A DNA stretch of 64,000 bases, from assembly GCA_025059535.1 (NCBI GenBank), contig JANXCX010000009.1:1-64000 (forward strand), read 5' to 3'. The position numbers and the translations under genes are program-made. Shown here one piece after another: positions 35,301 to 43,271 of the stretch. The stretch comes from Bacteroidia bacterium (GTDB lineage Bacteria; Bacteroidota; Bacteroidia; SpSt-205). The notes beneath the pieces were generated by a model. The model was given only the letters and a program-made list of their open reading frames with translations. It was not told the origin of the DNA and did not search any database. Position 1 is the stretch's first letter, and every line of letters begins with the position of its first letter.

Positions 35301-36174
35301 CTACCTCTATGCGGTGCAGGAAGTAGGCGGTGCCTTAAACCCGCCCTTCCTTGTGCGTCTTGGACCACGCCCCTGTATAGACTCTGTATGGCTTACCGCC
35401 GAAAGCCTTATTCGGGCTTCTGGAAATAGCTGGTGGAACGATGAGAGCCCGCATTTTTTCACCTTTCTACCGTCGGGTACCTCTCCCCTGCAGGTGCTGT
35501 GCAGCGGCAGCCATTGGCTTCTCCGCTCCGCTAATGCGGCGCCTCCCGAGTCCCTCCACATAGATACGCTCCTACGCGACATATATGGGATGTTCTTGAG
35601 TCCTTCGTGTATGCGGCGGGCAATTCGCGGCTTGCCAGCGGAAGAACCTTGCCCTCGCCCGGTTCGGTGGCAAATAAGCAACGAACGCACCATAGAGGTA
35701 CATTTTGAGGGGGCCCTTCCGCCAGCGGCTTATGAAGTAAGCACCTATGAGGTGCTTCCCCAAGGGGCTGTGGAGCGCCTGGAGCGGCTGCACGAGGGTC
35801 TGCGTTTTTTCCTCTCTACTTCTGTGCAGCGCTATCCAATTATCCTACGCTGGCGCTGGGCGCCTCCTACCTGCCCCAACCAGGTAGCTTTCTCCCCCGC
35901 TGAGCTGGCCCACCAGAACTGGGGCTTTTTCCCCAATCCCCTCCCTCCTACAGAGACTAATCTTTTCTTCTGGGGCCTTCGCCCGGGCACACAGGTAAAG
36001 ATCTTAACGCCTGATGGCCACCTCTGCGCGGCCTTCCAAATTTCCGAGCCTGAGCTACCTACTAACTGGAACCTCCAAACCCTTGCGGGCCAACGGCTAT
36101 CCCCTGGCGTATATTTGATTATAGCCGAGCACAAAGAGGGGTGGCGAGCTTGGGACAAGCTTTATGTAGAATAG
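32311..36174 (+). CDS. Secreted subtilisin-like (S8) protease with T9SS type A sorting domain
   Basis: 1287-residue exported protease. A signal peptide (AYLWKLSLSWLGLSGLWAQ) is followed by the S8 domain with Asp136 (ACLDSGIE), His213 (EHGHGTAIAS), the oxyanion Asn304 (ASGNGTG) and Ser370 (LLSGTSLAAAL). An acidic insert with NRNGSLDSGDLDGQDNDRNG probably binds calcium. Then come beta domains with DWNQDGEPDL, DWDGDGQPELL and DTDEDGQLEL repeats like FG-GAP/VCBS calcium loops, a fibronectin-like stretch, and a C-terminal sorting signal (LSPGVYLIIAEHKEG, ending KLYVE). The enzyme looks intact. Likely role: breakdown of extracellular protein. It converges on uvrA. Confidence 0.92.
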   Translation: MAYLWKLSLSWLGLSGLWAQSFYVEVSETARHLQRQLRQWAQGARQAPLWPGLARVEGFPSTSPLDRWYVVHFAATPAGEAEAYLRATAGIQQVERATGRRLCSTPLLGWHHQSLQTAQVWGFTPGHRRIPIACLDSGIEWRLPAFRSQLWINSAEDLNRNGSLDSGDLDGQDNDRNGFVDDVIGYDFTDQPFSSEGGDVTTPDPLPTDEHGHGTAIASVIGARPDLSPVAGLAYGCPLMVLRCFSASGYGEDDDIARAILYAVQNGARVINCSFGDTRPSRLLQAAIQYAVRQGVVVVAASGNGTGSQPHFPSGFPEVISAGGLAYEENAGSFYLWPFSGYFRVDWLAPADRIPVLTPTGEVRLLSGTSLAAALSSAAAGLILSWHDFLSPEDVRATLRTHAVPLSGSWSPTTGQGRLRLLPAFTYPQSAQGGWLYPPEGSLILRSVPLVFATYHSLLQFWEVSISTRPEGPWQILQQGNRALAAETLKTWPLPPPGPLYLRLRLRLRNGTDLIYLRTLRYLPSTHLNPEIRSVPTWQNGLGGSLLQWRLPFPIASCARLGPTWSCPDKIDSVAGAWIPYSAAPNHSADIALFALPETLTYPGAYTPPIPQSLPYCAWAPTGLTAPIGFYYPRPAPDWNQDGEPDLVVSQIDLRTGRPSQLAFLKPENSRYKPYDSLPNVALLPRDIKDWDGDGQPELLGVWLDTFYVLGGSPPKQLLWKGRGRAAALAPYRKVWVRTSSGHYERLNPNGLADLRLLDTVQWEGSTSVPRLLTLSLAGDTFYAFGNYAGWIFLYTARGELRWAFYTGLWDVGSHLMALDTDEDGQLELAYLGQSPSGQWWELGTLQLPEGRPLTHVGFWVGGGGGARAFHQGRQLILWLPPHLYVGEFQNGQWKGHSWDATPQEVFGVWLLGGVLHYLLGTDSLPTFYRLNLPTKPPPSWAYPGGLSPSAVLLRWHPTQTGAIYRLYRSLPNADPHLIYEGRDTFFLDLGVQPTQTYLYAVQEVGGALNPPFLVRLGPRPCIDSVWLTAESLIRASGNSWWNDESPHFFTFLPSGTSPLQVLCSGSHWLLRSANAAPPESLHIDTLLRDIYGMFLSPSCMRRAIRGLPAEEPCPRPVRWQISNERTIEVHFEGALPPAAYEVSTYEVLPQGAVERLERLHEGLRFFLSTSVQRYPIILRWRWAPPTCPNQVAFSPAELAHQNWGFFPNPLPPTETNLFFWGLRPGTQVKILTPDGHLCAAFQISEPELPTNWNLQTLAGQRLSPGVYLIIAEHKEGWRAWDKLYVE

Positions 36175-36181
36175 TGGGGCT

Positions 36182-39001
36182 TTATCTGGTAGGCGAAACT
36201 CCTGTGGCGCTGACTGCCCGCAAGGCCTGCCCCGTAGGGGTATCCATTAGAGCTAGCTGCGCTGGAGTGCCCTCAGCTATCAGATAGCCCCCACGTGCTC
36301 CCCCCTCTGGTCCTAACTCTATCACCCAATCCGCCCGCCGAATAACCTCTATATTATGCTCAATTACTATCACCGTGTTCCCTCTATCTACCAGCCGATG
36401 GAGCACGGCCAACAGCTTGGCGATATCCTCTGCGTGCAAGCCTGTAGTAGGCTCATCTAAAATGTATAGCGTACGGCGGGTATCGGGGCGAGCCAGCTGT
36501 TCGGCCAGTTTGATGCGCTGCGCCTCGCCGCCCGAAAGGGTAGGGGAAGGCTGCCCCAAAGGCAAATACCCCAGCCCAATCGCCTCCATAGCCGAAAGAA
36601 AGCGCAAAATCTTAGGGTGATTAGCAAAAAACTCACAGGCTTCGCTAACCGTCATTTTTAGTACATCGCTGATATTCTTTCCCTTGTAGCGCACTTCTAA
36701 GGTTTCGGCGTTGTAGCGCTGGCCCTGGCATTCTGGACAGGTAACATATACAGGCGGTAAAAAACCCAGCTCTATAGTTTGTACGCCGGCGCCTTGGCAG
36801 GTTTCGCAGCGCCCAGCGTTTTTCACATTGAAGGAGAAGCGACCCGGCTTGTAAGCCCGTGCGCGGGCCAAAGGAAGTTCCGCAAACCACCGGCGAATCT
36901 CATCCATCACGCCTGTATAAGTGGCGGGGTTACTGCGCGGCGTGCGTCCGATAGGTTCTTGATCTACCAAAATTGCCTTATCTATGGCCTCCGCATTTTC
37001 TAAGTGCGCAAAAGGCAGCACAGGCAGGTAAGCCTGACGCAAATGCCGAAGAAGGGCGGGATAGAGCGTGTCCAGCACAAGGCTGCTTTTTCCTGAACCA
37101 CTTACCCCTGCCACTACAATCAGAGTACCTAAGGGGAAGCGCACGGTAAGGTTTTTGAGGTTATGGCCGCAGGCACCATAAAGGGTGAGGTAGCCCTGCT
37201 GATGCGGTCGCGGCGTATGGAAGGGTATCTGTCTTTCGCCCCGTAGATAGGCGGCTGTAATCCCTGGCTGCCGGAGAAAGTCTTCATAACTGCCCTGCGC
37301 TACCACATAACCGCCATTTTTCCCGCCTACGGGCCCTATCTCTACCAGCCAATCCGCTGCCCGCATGGTCTCTTCGTCGTGCTCTATGACAATAACCGTA
37401 CTCCCCTGATCCCGCAGGCGGCGAAGGGCCTCCAGAAGCAGCCGATTATCGCGCGGATGCAGACCAATGCTCGGCTCATCCAGAATGTAAAGCACTTCGG
37501 TAAGACCTATGCCTAATTGAGCGGCTAGGCGTACGCGCTGCGCTTCCCCGCCTGAAAGGGAAGACATAGGCCGAAAAAGATGCAAATACCCCAGCCCTAC
37601 GGACTCCAAAAAACGCACCCGTTTGTGGATCTCCCGAATCAGGCCTGTACCCAGAGTGCGCGCCAGCGGCGTAAGTTGGGAGGGCAGGGCCTCCAGCCAT
37701 GGACTCAAACTACTTAGTTCCATTAGGCCTAACTCCCCGATGGATACTCCCGCAATCCGAAAAGCCAAGGATTCCCGCTTAAGGCGCCTACCGTCACAGG
37801 CCGGGCAGGTGAGACGCTCTAAATATTTACCCAGCCAGCTGGGCGGGCGCTCCGCCTGATACAGCTCTAAGAGATACTCCAAAAGGCTATTACGGCCTGA
37901 GCCCGACGAAGGCTGCCCTTCTAACTCCTCGGTGGGGGCAGGCGGCACAAAAAAACGCTGCTCCACTTTACCCCAAATCAGCCTATCCTGCACCGTGGAA
38001 GGCACTTCGCCCCACGGCGTATGAGAAACCCCCTTACTGGCCACGAGACTTTCCCAGAAAACCTGCAGGGCGGAATTTTCCTGAGCCGCCGCTAAGGCCT
38101 TGTACGCGGGCTTAGTGGGATCAGGGAAAAGGGCGGTCAGATTGAGGGTCTGTACCTCCCCCAAGCCTAAACAGGTAGAACAAGCCCCATAGCGGCTGTT
38201 GTAGGAAAATGTATTCGGCTGAGGCTCAGCAAAGCTCAGGCCCGTAGCAGGGTCTATATAGTCCAACGAATAGGCTAAAACTTCCGCTTGACCTTTGGGC
38301 ATCACATACAGGATCCGCTTGCCCAGCTGGAGGGCCAAATGAACAGCTTTTTCTAGGCTTTCATAAGCCCGCGCCGGATCTAGGGTATCTATCAGTACTT
38401 CTATGTCGTGGATTTTATTGCGGTCTAGCTGGGGTATTTTTTCCGAGAGGTCGTGCCATTCGCCATCTATGCGCACCGTTTCTAAACCTTTTTGGGCCAG
38501 CTTTGTCAGCTCCTCGCGGTAATGGCCTTTGCGCGCCCGTACAATCGGAGCCATTATATGGATTTTGCGCCCACCAAAACGACTCCGTAGAAGGGCGATT
38601 AGCTCCTCTACCGTATAGCGGGTTAGCTTCTCGCCGGTCTTAAGGCTATGAGGCTCAGCTATCCGGCTATAGAGCAGACGCAGGTAGTCATAGATCTGCG
38701 TTACAGTACCCAGCGTAGAACGCGGGTTATGGACATACCGGTGCTGTTCCATGGCGATGACTGGACTCAGCCCCTCTAGGCTTTCTAAATCCGGCCGCTC
38801 CACGCTTTGAAGGAATTGGCGCGCATAAACCGAAAATGTTTCGGCATACCGCCGCTGCCCTTCCGCATACAACGTATCGTAAATCAGGGAGCTTTTCCCC
38901 GACCCACTTACACCAGTAACAACGATAAACTTATAGCGCGGTAGATCCAAGGAAATGCTTTTGAGGTTATGGGTGCGTACGCCTCGTAGCCGGATAGCCA
39001 T
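36182..39001 (-). CDS. uvrA: Excinuclease ABC subunit A
   Basis: Damage-recognition ATPase of nucleotide excision repair. I start it at the ATG at 39001 (MAIRLRGVRTHNLKS), giving 939 residues. Both ABC halves are complete: Walker A GVSGSGKSSLIYDTLYAEG and GVSGSGKSSLVLDTLYPALL, signatures LSGGEAQRVRLAAQLG and LSGGEAQRIKLAEQLA, and Walker B LYILDEPSIGLHPRD and LYILDEPTTGLHAED. The zinc-finger cysteines (ACSTCLGLGE, LTCPACDGRRL, RCETCQGAG, TCPECQGQRYN) are present. It is convergent with the subtilase and divergent from the HAD phosphatase. Confidence 0.98.
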   Translation of the reverse strand: MAIRLRGVRTHNLKSISLDLPRYKFIVVTGVSGSGKSSLIYDTLYAEGQRRYAETFSVYARQFLQSVERPDLESLEGLSPVIAMEQHRYVHNPRSTLGTVTQIYDYLRLLYSRIAEPHSLKTGEKLTRYTVEELIALLRSRFGGRKIHIMAPIVRARKGHYREELTKLAQKGLETVRIDGEWHDLSEKIPQLDRNKIHDIEVLIDTLDPARAYESLEKAVHLALQLGKRILYVMPKGQAEVLAYSLDYIDPATGLSFAEPQPNTFSYNSRYGACSTCLGLGEVQTLNLTALFPDPTKPAYKALAAAQENSALQVFWESLVASKGVSHTPWGEVPSTVQDRLIWGKVEQRFFVPPAPTEELEGQPSSGSGRNSLLEYLLELYQAERPPSWLGKYLERLTCPACDGRRLKRESLAFRIAGVSIGELGLMELSSLSPWLEALPSQLTPLARTLGTGLIREIHKRVRFLESVGLGYLHLFRPMSSLSGGEAQRVRLAAQLGIGLTEVLYILDEPSIGLHPRDNRLLLEALRRLRDQGSTVIVIEHDEETMRAADWLVEIGPVGGKNGGYVVAQGSYEDFLRQPGITAAYLRGERQIPFHTPRPHQQGYLTLYGACGHNLKNLTVRFPLGTLIVVAGVSGSGKSSLVLDTLYPALLRHLRQAYLPVLPFAHLENAEAIDKAILVDQEPIGRTPRSNPATYTGVMDEIRRWFAELPLARARAYKPGRFSFNVKNAGRCETCQGAGVQTIELGFLPPVYVTCPECQGQRYNAETLEVRYKGKNISDVLKMTVSEACEFFANHPKILRFLSAMEAIGLGYLPLGQPSPTLSGGEAQRIKLAEQLARPDTRRTLYILDEPTTGLHAEDIAKLLAVLHRLVDRGNTVIVIEHNIEVIRRADWVIELGPEGGARGGYLIAEGTPAQLALMDTPTGQALRAVSATGVSPTR

Positions 39002-39052
39002 AGAAGCCAAATTAGAAACAAATGGCCGTACCTTTACGGCGCCTTACCAAGG

Positions 39053-39604
39053 ATGCCCCGATTTGACCATAAATGGACCCTTTTTTTAGACCGAGATGGC
39101 GTGCTGAATAAGGAAAAGCCGGGCGGTGGCTACATAACCTCATGGGAAGAGTTTGTTTTTATAGAAGGCGTATTGGAAGCCCTTCGGGTGTTGGCGCGGA
39201 TTTTTGGCCGCATAGTGGTAGTTACCAATCAACGGGGGGTAGGGAAGGGCTACGTTTCGGAGGCCGCTTTGCGGCTTATACATACGCGCTTACAGGCGGC
39301 GGTAGCGGCTGCAGGGGGCCGCATTGATGCTATTTATGCTTGTACGGATGCGGCCGAGGATGCCCCCTGCCGCAAACCTAACCCCGGCTTAGCCCTCCAA
39401 GCCAAACAGGACTTCCCCGAAATTGAATTCCACCGTTCCGTCATGGTAGGGAATAGCCGAAGCGATATGGAATTTGGGCGGGCTTTAGGAATGTATACCA
39501 TATGGATAGCCCCAAACTTAGAGGCGCCTGCGCCAGGCCAGGTAGATGAGGTTCATACTTCGTTATGGGGATGGGCGCAAACGCTGGACCAAGGGCAGCT
39601 TTAG
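39053..39604 (+). CDS. HAD-IIIA family phosphatase (GmhB/HisB-N-like)
   Basis: 183-residue HAD phosphatase. Motif I is FLDRDGVLNKEKPGGGYI, motif II VVVTNQRGVGKG, motif III CRKPNPGL and the last motif MVGNSRSDMEFGRALGM. This pattern fits heptose-bisphosphate phosphatase GmhB or the HisB N-domain. The zinc loop of GmhB usually has four ligands (Cys-x-His and two Cys before RKP); here only two Cys remain (YACTDAAEDAPCRKP). The 3' end overlaps the convergent glycosyltransferase by 42 bases, and the neighbourhood suggests surface-glycan work. Confidence 0.8.
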   Translation: MPRFDHKWTLFLDRDGVLNKEKPGGGYITSWEEFVFIEGVLEALRVLARIFGRIVVVTNQRGVGKGYVSEAALRLIHTRLQAAVAAAGGRIDAIYACTDAAEDAPCRKPNPGLALQAKQDFPEIEFHRSVMVGNSRSDMEFGRALGMYTIWIAPNLEAPAPGQVDEVHTSLWGWAQTLDQGQL

Positions 39605-40501
39605 ATGCTTGCGCCAGTAACCGCGCCCCAAAGCATAGAATACGAGGTACCGTACTAGCCACTTTTGGAGGAAAGGCGGCGCCACTGGTAGGTAGCTTAG
39701 GGCGCTCCTAGCCCAAAATGGCAGCAAGAAAGGCGTGAGCAGCCACTGGCGCCAGCGCTGCGTAAGCCAGCGACCACCAAAAAGCTCCTGACGCGCATGA
39801 GGGTACTTAGCATAAAGGTAGGGGAGATTATAACGAGCCGCCTCATACAATAAGACTAAAGCCTGTTCCACTTCTACGGAGACAAATTTCCAGACGCTGG
39901 CGGCGCGCACATACCTAAATGTCGTTCCAAAGCGCGCCAGGCTGTAGCCTAGTTCCGTGTCTTCCATTCCGTAACGCCGCAGCTGTTTATCCAGTCCGCC
40001 GGCTTGCAGGAGGAGTTGGCTAGCCAGAAAGGCGTTCGCCGTGGTAAAATGACGCGGCTGGGGCGGCGAAGCCATACCCCGACGCCCCTCCCGCCAGCGT
40101 AAATAAGCCGTCCATATATGTGGATTCTCGGCAGCAAAGTATAGCGTATGCCCCAGAAGCACCTCGTTGGGTTGAGGCCCAGCCGCTAAAAAGGCTTCCA
40201 ACCACCCTGGGGTAGGCACGCTGTCCGAATCCAGAAAGGCTACCCAAGTATGCTTACTGAGAAAAGAAAGCGCCAAATTACGGGCGGCACTTCGCCCATG
40301 ATTCTTTCCATCTGGATGGGTTAGGGCCTCCACAAACGCTGGCCGATACTTTTCAAGATAGGTCCAAGTTCCATCGGTAGACCCATCCACGCACACATAG
40401 GCCACAAAATCCTTATACGTCTGCTGGTCAAGCGCTTCTAGGCATTGACGCAATTCGGGAAGGTTATTATAGGTAGGAATGACCACCGCCACCGCTGCCA
40501 T
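39563..40501 (-). CDS. Family 2 glycosyltransferase
   Basis: 312-residue GT-A glycosyltransferase. The N-terminus has the nucleotide-sugar fold (AVVIPTYNNLPELRQCLEAL, then VCVDGSTDGT), the DxD-like motif in VAFLDSDSVPTPGW, and an acceptor-side motif YGMEDTELGYSLARFG. The C-terminal third is hydrophobic and basic and may attach to the membrane. Sugar and acceptor are not predictable. It overlaps the HAD gene tail to tail. Confidence 0.88.
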   Translation of the reverse strand: MAAVAVVIPTYNNLPELRQCLEALDQQTYKDFVAYVCVDGSTDGTWTYLEKYRPAFVEALTHPDGKNHGRSAARNLALSFLSKHTWVAFLDSDSVPTPGWLEAFLAAGPQPNEVLLGHTLYFAAENPHIWTAYLRWREGRRGMASPPQPRHFTTANAFLASQLLLQAGGLDKQLRRYGMEDTELGYSLARFGTTFRYVRAASVWKFVSVEVEQALVLLYEAARYNLPYLYAKYPHARQELFGGRWLTQRWRQWLLTPFLLPFWARSALSYLPVAPPFLQKWLVRYLVFYALGRGYWRKHLKLPLVQRLRPSP

Positions 40502-40537
40502 AGACGCGAAATAGCGTTATATATTTAGTCCGCAAGT

Positions 40538-41605
40538 ATGAGATACCTTAGGCTAGGGCTGGCAGTACTTTGCCTAGCGTGTGCGCAGAAGCCGGCTTCG
40601 GAGAGTTCGGCAGCGCCCAGTTCGCTTCTCTACCCCGGTGAAAGGCATCTACGCCATATTCGCCAACTTACCTTCGGCGGCAATAATGCGGAAGGCTATT
40701 TTGATTATACTGGGGAGCGGATTGTATTCCAGAGCGACTGGGAGGCTATCAATCCGCTGGGTTGCGATCAGATCTTTCTTATGGATTTGCGGGACAGTCT
40801 GCCACGCTATCGGCGCATCTCTACGGGGCGCGGCCGCACTACTTGCGCCTACTTTCTGCCCGATGGGCGCATTCTCTACGCCTCTACTCATGCGGTAGGG
40901 GACAGCTGTCCAGCACCGCCCCGCTATAGAGGTCGCTATGTATGGCCGCTCTATGAGTATGACTTGTACATTTATGACCCCCGTCGGGATACGCTTGTGG
41001 CCTTCTTACCTGCACGCGGCTATGATGCGGAGGCCACCGTCTCGCCAAATGGCCGCTACCTGGTCTTTACCTCGCAGCGCGGCGGAGACCTAGATTTATG
41101 GCTATATGATTTCAGTACCCAAGAGCTGCGCCAGCTTACCCATGATTTAGGGTATGACGGTGGGGCTTTCTTTGGGCCAGATTCGCGTACGATTGTGTGG
41201 CGTGCTAGTCGCCCGCGCGGCCCTCAAGCCGAAACCTACCGCCAGCTTCTCGCCCAGAATCTCATAGAACCCACCGAACTGCAGATCTTCATTATGCACT
41301 TAGACACGCTCATACCGCGCCAGGTTACGCATTTGCCCGGCGCTAATTGGGCACCTTTTTTCCATCCTAAAGGGGATCGGATTATCTTCTCCAGTAATCA
41401 CCACAGCCTCCACGAAGGCGGCCGTCGCTTCAATCTCTTCCTCATACGCACGGATGGTACGGGGCTGGAGCAAGTTACCTTTGACCCTCAGTTTGATGCC
41501 TTTCCTATGTTCTCTCCCGATGGAAAAAAAATCATATGGGCCAGCAACCGAGGTGGAACAAAACCGCGTGAAACTAACCTTTTTCTCGCCGAATGGGTGG
41601 AATAG
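40538..41605 (+). CDS. TolB-like beta-propeller lipoprotein
   Basis: 355-residue envelope protein built of repeated WD40/PD40-like blades. Blade motifs recur as GYFDYTGERIVFQS, ATVSPNGRYLVFTSQRGGDL, FFHPKGDRIIFSSN and MFSPDGKKIIWASNRGG. The signal MRYLRLGLAVLCLACAQKPA has a Cys suited for lipidation. Such proteins are often found in the Bacteroidota envelope and may bind peptidoglycan or proteins. It is the first gene of a long plus-strand run and overlaps the next gene by 13 bases. Confidence 0.8.
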   Translation: MRYLRLGLAVLCLACAQKPASESSAAPSSLLYPGERHLRHIRQLTFGGNNAEGYFDYTGERIVFQSDWEAINPLGCDQIFLMDLRDSLPRYRRISTGRGRTTCAYFLPDGRILYASTHAVGDSCPAPPRYRGRYVWPLYEYDLYIYDPRRDTLVAFLPARGYDAEATVSPNGRYLVFTSQRGGDLDLWLYDFSTQELRQLTHDLGYDGGAFFGPDSRTIVWRASRPRGPQAETYRQLLAQNLIEPTELQIFIMHLDTLIPRQVTHLPGANWAPFFHPKGDRIIFSSNHHSLHEGGRRFNLFLIRTDGTGLEQVTFDPQFDAFPMFSPDGKKIIWASNRGGTKPRETNLFLAEWVE

Positions 41606-42405
41606 TTTGGGCCTTAGTTATAGCCTTAGCTGATACTCCCCAGCAAGGAAAGGCGGGCCTAATTCCTCTCCGAATTATAGGCGGCTCAGCCCAAAAAATC
41701 CATCAGGCCTTTCAAATCCTGAGGCGTGAGGGTCTGCGTGCCTTAGTCAAAAGTTGGTGTGGCACCCCTTATGGCAGCGGGGGCGCTGGTACCCAACCCT
41801 ATGAGCTGCTGTTGAACCTGGAACAGATGGACTGTATGACGTCCTTGGAAAATCTTTTAGCCCTGCGCCTAGCGATTCGCCGCGGCTCCCCTACTTTACT
41901 AGGGTTTGCTCAGGCCTTAGCGGAGGTGCGCTACCATGCGCTCCCCCCTTGCCGGTGGGAAGACCGCTACCATTATCTTACTCATGCCTTCATAGGATGG
42001 CAGAAGGCTGGCTGGGGCCAGTGGCTGCCTTTGGGCCAAAAAGACCTTCGCCCTATCCATTACATTACCCACCATCGCCAGCGCTATCCGGGCTTTCGGG
42101 ATTGGGCCTTCCTGCGTACGCTAGAGGCGCAGCTTTCGCAGTATCCGCGCTATTTGATTTCTTCGGAGGCTCTGGCAGATTGGCTTCCCGCCCTACAAGA
42201 TGGTGATATTGTGGCCTTTATCGCCCGGGAAGAGGGGTTAGATGTGTCCCATGTAGGAATTTTCTTTTGGGAGGAGGGGCGGCCTACCTTTGCACATGCG
42301 GCCCTAAAGGCGCGCCAATGGGTATTTGGAGAAGACCTCTGCGCCTATTTGGACCGGCGTAAGGCTTATATAGGCGGTATTACGGTATTTCGCCCAAACT
42401 TATGA
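41593..42405 (+). CDS. DUF1460 (N-acetylmuramoyl-L-alanine amidase-like) protein
   Basis: 270 residues, with a short hydrophobic N-terminus that may act as a signal. It matches DUF1460, a family with NlpC/P60-like fold and amidase-like annotation: the segment KSWCGTPYGSGGAGTQPYE, then NLEQMDCMTSLENLLALRLA with the candidate catalytic Cys, and GLDVSHVGIFFWEEGRPTFA with the candidate His. A cell-wall-processing function is inferred from the family. It overlaps the TolB-like gene and couples to truA by ATGA. Confidence 0.78.
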   Translation: MGGIVWALVIALADTPQQGKAGLIPLRIIGGSAQKIHQAFQILRREGLRALVKSWCGTPYGSGGAGTQPYELLLNLEQMDCMTSLENLLALRLAIRRGSPTLLGFAQALAEVRYHALPPCRWEDRYHYLTHAFIGWQKAGWGQWLPLGQKDLRPIHYITHHRQRYPGFRDWAFLRTLEAQLSQYPRYLISSEALADWLPALQDGDIVAFIAREEGLDVSHVGIFFWEEGRPTFAHAALKARQWVFGEDLCAYLDRRKAYIGGITVFRPNL

Positions 42406-43271
42406 GGCGGTATGCGCTACAGCTGGCGTATGATGGCAGGCGATATGCCGGCTGGCAGCGCCAACCGAATGCCCCTACTATTGCTGGTGTCGTAGAGCAA
42501 GCCCTCAGCCGCCTCCTTCAAACCCCCATAAAGCTAGTGGGGGCCGGCCGAACCGATGCTGGCGTACATGCTCGCAGCCAAATAGCGCACCTAGATTTTC
42601 CCGAACCTCTACCCCTGCCTTTCCTCAAGCGGCTCAATGCCCTTCTACCTGAGGATATACGCGCGCTAGCCCTTTATGAGTCTGACCCTACTTTCCATGC
42701 TCGACACAGTGCGCTCCGACGCACCTATCGGTATTTCATTTTGCCTTATCCGGATCCTTTTCAAAGGGCCTACAGTTGGTACCTCCCTTGGCCCCTGTGC
42801 TTTGATAAGCTTCAAGAAATAGCCAGCCACCTTGTAGGACTACATAATTTCACAGGATTTGCCAAGAAAATAGATCCCTCTAAGTCGGGACTCTGCGAAG
42901 TATTTTTCGCCAGCTGGAAAAGGGAAGAAAGTGGGATATATGTCTTTACTATCACGGCCAACCGTTTTCTCCATGCGATGGTACGCGCTTTAGTAGGCGC
43001 ACAAGTGCGTTTGGCCACTGGCAAGCTGACTTGGGAAAAATTTTATGCGGCCCTTCACCGCCAGCAGCGTAGCTGGGGCATGTACCTTGCACCTCCCCAG
43101 GGTCTTTTTTTGTGGGAAATTAGTTATGCACCGGGTTTACTATCTTTGATAGAAAGCTATGAGCCGCTCCTCGCCTCTACATCAGGGTCTCCATCAGCGC
43201 CAAATTCTGCGCCAGAACCTCCACCAGATCCAACTGGCGCGCCTTCTGGAAGTGCCCATAGAGGAGCTTGA
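42402..43271 (+). CDS. truA: tRNA pseudouridine(38-40) synthase TruA
   Basis: Modifies U38-U40 of tRNA anticodon stems. The 289 residues include the catalytic Asp in VGAGRTDAGVHARSQIAHLD, the RRTYRYFI segment and FLHAMVRALVGAQVRLATG. The core ends near the PPQGLFLWEISY block. Beyond it lies a Ser/Pro/Ala-rich tail of about 40 residues, whose coding sequence overlaps the start of rpoN by 113 bases in another frame. Confidence 0.94.
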   Translation: MRRYALQLAYDGRRYAGWQRQPNAPTIAGVVEQALSRLLQTPIKLVGAGRTDAGVHARSQIAHLDFPEPLPLPFLKRLNALLPEDIRALALYESDPTFHARHSALRRTYRYFILPYPDPFQRAYSWYLPWPLCFDKLQEIASHLVGLHNFTGFAKKIDPSKSGLCEVFFASWKREESGIYVFTITANRFLHAMVRALVGAQVRLATGKLTWEKFYAALHRQQRSWGMYLAPPQGLFLWEISYAPGLLSLIESYEPLLASTSGSPSAPNSAPEPPPDPTGAPSGSAHRGA

